This document shows positions 59,138-64,000 of a stretch of 64,000 nucleotides of DNA, in pieces. The DNA comes from Carex sylvatica (lineage: Eukaryota > Streptophyta > Magnoliopsida > Poales > Cyperaceae), in the NCBI GenBank assembly GCA_964058845.1, contig CAXKVR010000060.1, positions 248,001 to 312,000 on the forward strand, in the 5' to 3' direction. The translations under genes and the position numbers were made by a program. A model generated the notes under the pieces. It searched no databases and was not told where the DNA came from. It was given only the letters and a program-made list of their open reading frames with translations. Numbering within the stretch: position 1 is the first letter of the stretch; every line of letters begins with the position of its first letter.

Positions 59138-61874
59138 ATGGCCGAGGCAGCCATTCTTGCGGCCCTCAAGATCCTGGGCGAGATCTTGGCTAAAGAAGTA
59201 GGGAACCTAGCAATCTCAAATATTTCAGAGCTTTGCTCAACTTACACAAAACTCGAAGTGAACATGAACAACATTAGTAGTGAACTTCGGGTGATGAAAG
59301 GATTTGTTAATGAGATAGAAACAGACCATCCGAGCAATATGTCTCATGTAGCTTGGATAAAAGAGATACAAAAGTTAGCAAATCATATTGAAGATATCGT
59401 GGTTGAATTTGCATACCTAATTGGTAACCAAAAGTTTGATCGAATATCATTTAATGTGGCAAAGTTTTTTAGAAAGCCCAACTTATTGGTAAACTTTAAA
59501 CGAATTTCCTTTCAACTGCTCGAAGCAGAGAAAACCCTTAAGCATCTTGCAGAAATGAAAGAGCGATGGGTGCCTACTACAAATGTCAGAATTGGCAAGA
59601 ACTTAGACTACTCAAATAGATACTCACACAATGTGGCCGTCTCCGCACATTTCATAGATGAAGATCATCTTGTGGGCATCAAAGAAAATAGGGTGACATT
59701 AACAGAGTGGCTAAATCTTGACGACCCGCAACTATATGTTATATCCGTTTGGGGAATGGGTGGTGTAGGGAAAACTACATTGGTTGCCAATGTTTTCAAG
59801 AGAGAAAGGAAAAAATTTGATTGTCATGCATGGGTTTCCATATCCCAATCATATACCATTGAAAATATTCTACGGAATATAATTACTGAAATTAGTAAGC
59901 ATGAGCAAAACCTTCCTATAGAAACAACTAACATGGATCTTAGAGGATTGAAAGAAAATTTAAGGGATATCTTGAAAGAAATGAAATATATGATTGTCTT
60001 AGATGATATGTGGGATCCAAAAGTATTTTTGGATATAAGCGACACATTTGTTGATAACCATCGAGGTAGTCGAATTATAATTACTAGCAGAATAACTGAG
60101 GTAGTTAACATTGCTTTAGAAAGAAATAGGCTAGAACTAAAACCTTTGTTAGAAAATGAATCATGGGACTTGTTTTGTAGAAAGGCTTTTCATCTTGAAC
60201 AAAACCATGAATGTCCTCCTCCCCTAGAAAAATTGGCAAGGAAGATAGTTTTTAAGTGTGATGGCTTACCACTAGCTCTTGTTTCCATAGGTGTCATGTT
60301 ATCCTTATTCGAGAAGACAGTCTGAATGGAGACGATTATTTGATCAACTGAACTGGCAAATAGACAACAACCCAAGTTTGGGTCCATTGAAAAATATTCT
60401 AAATCTCAGTTTTAACTATCTTCCAAGGTATCTAAAGAATTGCTTTATGTATTGTGGTTTATTTCCTGAAGATTCTCTGCTTGCAAGAAAAAAACTTATA
60501 AGGCTTTGGATAGCTGAGGGTTTCATAGAACAAAAGGGAACTAGCACACTAGAAGAGGTGGCAGAGGGTTATCTCATGGACCTCATACATCGCAGCATGT
60601 TACAAGTGGTAAGAAAAAATTATTCTGGAAGGGTGAAGAGGTGCCAAATGCATGATACATTGAGAGAGATAGCCATCTCTTTATGCAGAAAAGAAAATTT
60701 TGGATTGTTACATGAGGATAACATGTCAGAAAATATCGATAGTTCAACTCGTCGGCTCTCAATGATCAAACTAAAGGAGAAGATCAAGCATGATGGTTAT
60801 CTACCAAAACTCAGAACGTTTCTGTCAGTTGACAATGATGTACTCTCATCTCCTTTGCTATCCATAATTTTTGACAAGTCAAGATATCTTACTGTTTTGA
60901 ATTTAGAAGGCTTGCCAATTGAAATGGTTCCAAATGCAATTGGAGATCTGTTCAATCTCCACTACTTGGGTTTGAGAAGAACAAAGGTGAAATTTTTACC
61001 AAAATCTATTAAGAAACTTCAGAACTTGCAAACACTAGATCTCTGGTGTTCCAAAATACAAAAGCTACCAGATGGCATATCAGAGCTAAAAAAGTTACGC
61101 CATCTCTTTGCTGAGGTAGTGGTTGATCCTACATATAGTACATTTCATTCTATTATTGGAATCTCTTTACCTAAGGGCATGTTTTACCTAAAAGAGGTCC
61201 AGACTATACAAGCATTAGAATCAAATGCCATTGCTGTAAAAGAATTAGGCAATTTAACTCAACTAAGAAGCTTTCGAATAAGGAATGTGAAAGAAAATCA
61301 CTCAGCAGATTTATGCAGATCATTATCAAAGATGAATTTCCTTTCCCACTTATCTATCAATGCAAGTGGTGAGAAAGAGATTCTCCAATTGGAAGGCCTG
61401 AATCTCCCACAACTTCAGAAATTAGAGCTTTACGGGCGATTGAAAGAACAGATGGTTGAATCCCCTTTGTTCCAATTTTCAGGAGAAAGTATTCAGAGTC
61501 TAATTCTTAGTTGGTCTCAACTACAACATGATCCTCTGCCATCTCTTTCCCATTGTAGAAACCTTACTTTCTTGTACCTAAGAAGCGCATATGTAGGACA
61601 CCAACTAACATTTCAGGCAGGGTGGTTCCCTAAATTGAAGTGTTTGATGTTGGGACTAATGCCTAATCTGATTCAAATGGAGATGGAGCAAGGCACCATG
61701 GTGAGCCTTGAAGAGCTTTACCTTTGGGAATTGGAACAACTAGTGGATGTCCCAGTGGGTATGAAGCACCTTGTTTCCCTTAAGATGATGTTCTGCACAG
61801 AAATGCTCGTTGATTTTGGGGGTTTAGCTAAAGGAAACCACCTACTATTTCATTTTACATGTGTTGTTCGCTAG
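59138..61874 (+). pseudogene. NLR3: CC-NB-ARC-LRR (RPM1-like) gene with one 2-nt frameshift
   Basis: ATG 59138 (MAEAAILAALKILGEILAKE). Intact Rx-type coiled coil with HIEDIVVEF; P-loop GMGGVGKTT near residue 206, kinase 2 YMIVLDDMW (285), GSRIIITSR (310), GLPLAL (375). At about 60320 a loss of 2 nt relative to NLR1 (ACAGAATCTGGATGG becomes ACAGTCTGAATGG) creates TGA at 60323-60325. The frame then continues open in phase +2 to the stop at 61872-61874, with QMHDTLREIAISL (MHD motif) and the whole LRR. With the 2 nt it would be about 912 codons, equal to NLR1. It is more diverged from NLR1 and NLR2 than they are from each other. A single lesion leaves three readings: recent pseudogene, allele-specific null, or base-call error. 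The truncated 395-residue product would be a CC-NB-ARC lacking ARC2 and LRR. Confidence 0.93.
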
Positions 61875-61918
61875 CTCGTAGCCAGTAACACACTCTTCTT
61901 AATTAATTTGACTGAAAG

Positions 61919-62293
61919 GTATGCCTGCACTTAATTTTCTCCAACTTTTATTATAAAATTTGTTCTTATAATTTATTTTTGTTTGCCCACAAAAATTTGA
62001 GGATTTGCATTAGTTGTTACTCTGTCAAAATGTATAAAAAGCTTGATGTGTCCTTATTTGCTTATTTATTATTTAGAAAAAGACCAATTGCAATTCCACC
62101 ATTTGTCTGAAGTTTATTTTTTATATTTTTTCCAATCTTAAATTAATTATCGTTATTCAAACGAGGGGTTTCCTAGCTAGGAAATTGGTTTAGTGTGTGC
62201 ATATTTTGAAAATCAGTATGAAATAACTATTGATTTACATTTTGATCAAGTTTTCTTCAATAGAGAAAATATTAAATTCATTTTATATTGCAG
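61919..62293 (+). other. Inferred 3'UTR intron of NLR3
   Basis: ACTGAAAG|GTATGC donor and TATATTGCAG acceptor, corresponding in place to those behind NLR1 and NLR2; shorter than in the other two. Confidence 0.42.
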
Positions 62294-62705
62294 GTCATTT
62301 GAATTACAGGCAGCAGTAATAATCAGAGAGCATTTTTGTGTTGGAAGGTGGTTGTTAGATAATGAATAATTTTTTGGTTGTGTTGTTCCATCCAATTTGG
62401 ATTGATATGAAGTTGAGCCTCAGTTCTTTGAACTGCTTGTTTAGAGGGGGAAAAAAATGTGTTTTGTTAATTATCTGTAGGCCTCATACTACCTTTCGCA
62501 ACTTTATGACACCATTTGCAATTCTAAGAGCACTATATCCTGGTATTTCATGACTCACGGAACCTTGTTTGTGTTTAGCTTTGTGTATGATTTTTATTTG
62601 AATTTGGACTTGACGATTGTAAGTTTAACTGCATTTCACATGCTATTCGGGTACTTGGTGATAAACATTTGGAACTTTTGGCGATAAAATTCAGTTTGTG
62701 TCCTT

Positions 62706-62818
62706 TTTTATTAAATGGTTCGTCCTGCTACACCCATCATCTTGAAGATGCTATCTTCGAGAGTCGAACCTACATCTCTTTCTAGAGAGACAGAGCTCAT
62801 GAAATTGTGCTAAGTTCG
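62706..62818 (-). mobile_element. tRNA-derived SINE with target duplications
   Basis: Flanked by the 14-bp direct repeat CAGTTTGTGTCCTT at 62692-62705 and 62819-62832. Read on the minus strand it starts at 62818, shows an A-box-like TAGCACAATTTCATGAGC, then a B-box GGTTCGACTCTC about 45 bases later, and ends in an A-rich tail (T-rich at 62706-62715). NLR1 and NLR2 downstream regions lack it (TTCAGTTCAGTGACCTTATA). About 113 bp, so a short SINE. Confidence 0.8.
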
Positions 62819-62832
62819 CAGTTTGTGTCCTT

Positions 62833-64000
62833 ATAAATAATAATATCTTGTTTACTAATTTTTTTAATTGTTGTTGTTCCTTATTTGGTAATGGTGAGGA
62901 CAAATTGTATAAACATTGGAACTTTCTTCCAGGGATGATGAACTTATTGGCCGAAAGGGGAAAAAAAAAAAAAAACCTATTACAAAGAACTTAATATAAC
63001 AATGTAGCTCTTGCAGATATGCCCGCAGAGTATGAGAGTAACAAATTCTGTTTGCCTCCTAACAAGGGTTTAAAATTTGCTTGAAGTATGGTGCCCATAG
63101 TACGCAACAAAACTTTAATAATGTTGTTACCTAATTCTATTTAAGAAACTTTCAGACTCTCACGAGGTGTTGGATGGAATGAAATAAATTGTAATTAACT
63201 TTGAAAGCACGCTGTACAAAATAACCCTCTAGGATATTTTAGAAATTCTACACTCTGTATTACCGTTGGCACTTGCCAGGGTTCCGAATTTGCATGGAAG
63301 AAGTCTATTACTACTTCAATAGAATTTAATTTGACTGAATGCGATTTCCTAAAGTAAATATCTAAGGACGTACCCAGATTAGGTAGTACTCAGTATTCAT
63401 TTCTGGCATTTTCCTTTCATGCATGACTTACCATCATGATTTCAGTTCTTTCATGGTGTTCAAATGGATAATTTATAAACTATATATATTATTTTAATGA
63501 GTGTATGCCAAGTCTATCACTAGAATTTGTGATGTGTTTGGTAGAATTGTGTAGAGAAATAAACTATTTGCTCTCAGAAAACTGACTAATTAAAAATTTA
63601 ACATTTTTATTTTCCTTACACATATTACATTTATATACTTTTTTAATAAAGAGTAAAATAAGGAATTTATAAAATTAAAGCAAATTTTAATAAATAAAAA
63701 ATGCAATAAAAGTTTCCTCGTGTGTTTTCAAAATATGAGGTATTGTATGTAGCAGTTCATTGCGGGTACCATATATAATATCTTCTACACAAGATTTGGG
63801 CCAAGTACAATAAAAGGATAATATGGACGGTTGGTTAATGGTTATAGAAGAAAAAATGTGCAAATTTCTTGTGAGGGGCATGCTCCCCAGGTGCATCAAT
63901 TCCAGTTAATTTTCCATTACGAAATAACGCTTAATTTTGCCTATCTATTTTAATTATCTTCTTGTAATGTGGTATGTCATGTATGGGGTGTTACACGACT
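62833..64000. other. NLR3 downstream region
   Basis: No gene. 62870-63150 is a diverged copy of 29400-29670 and 46920-47160 (GGTGAGGA...TTATTGGC, AACAAATTCTGTTTGCC). Beyond 63200 nothing recognisable is seen. Confidence 0.5.

Noticed and set aside
62750..62780. tRNA-like B box suggesting a tRNA gene
   Set aside because: No cloverleaf arms can be formed; the 14-bp duplications and A-rich tail show a SINE instead.
1..64000. LTR retrotransposons
   Set aside because: No pair of long direct repeats with TG...CA ends, primer-binding site or gag-pol frame was seen; the RNase H sequences belong to LINEs.

Overview
The window is nuclear DNA of a flowering plant. The evidence is plant-type GT/AG introns, very AT-rich intergenic DNA, a CACTA (En/Spm) transposon encoding a TNP2 transposase and a Ulp1-type protease, hAT, Mutator-like, Helitron, LINE and SINE insertions, and a tandem cluster of CC-NB-ARC-LRR (RPM1-like) immune receptor genes. 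The sequence alone does not separate monocot from eudicot. There is no bacterial gene organisation, no CRISPR array and no rRNA or true tRNA gene.

Layout. 1-10919 is a nearly complete, apparently autonomous CACTA element whose left end lies outside the window; it carries an intact TNP2 transposase (701-4069) and an 11-exon second gene (6866-10086) coding for a Transposase_24 / Ulp1 cysteine protease. 10920-28955 is the first NLR unit: inferred non-coding leader exons (about 12130-12345 and 13595-13731), a long 5'UTR intron filled with a MITE, two LINE fragments and nested hAT elements, then the NLR1 coding exon (20430-27474). NLR1 is split in its LRR region by a 4.3 kb non-autonomous CACTA element (22682-26996) related to the one at the left edge. 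28194-40070 is NLR1 downstream DNA, partly duplicated in tandem and carrying hAT, MITE and Helitron insertions. 40070-46461 is the NLR2 unit, a clear pseudogene. 46462-53061 is NLR2 downstream DNA followed by a Mutator-like element that contains a second-family CACTA element. 54370-62293 is the NLR3 unit, with a decayed third CACTA element in its 5'UTR intron and a single 2-nt frameshift in its coding exon. A SINE with 14-bp target duplications lies just beyond it.

The three NLR units are diverged copies of one ancestral unit: leader exon(s), 5'UTR intron ending in the same acceptor context about 50 nt before the ATG, one uninterrupted coding exon of about 910 codons, and a 3'UTR intron. Because the copies align, NLR2 and NLR3 act as empty-site references, and several insertions can be mapped to the base with their target duplications. 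In this haplotype none of the three NLR genes can encode a full-length receptor, and each is broken by a different mechanism.

Most notable points: the autonomous CACTA lies about 12 kb from a non-autonomous relative that interrupts NLR1, so reversion by excision is conceivable; related Mutator-type MITEs inserted independently within a few bases of the same site in these two CACTA elements; the second transposon gene is preceded by three 130-bp palindromes built from the element's own subterminal motif; and a G-rich hAT element inserted directly after the NLR1 stop codon.
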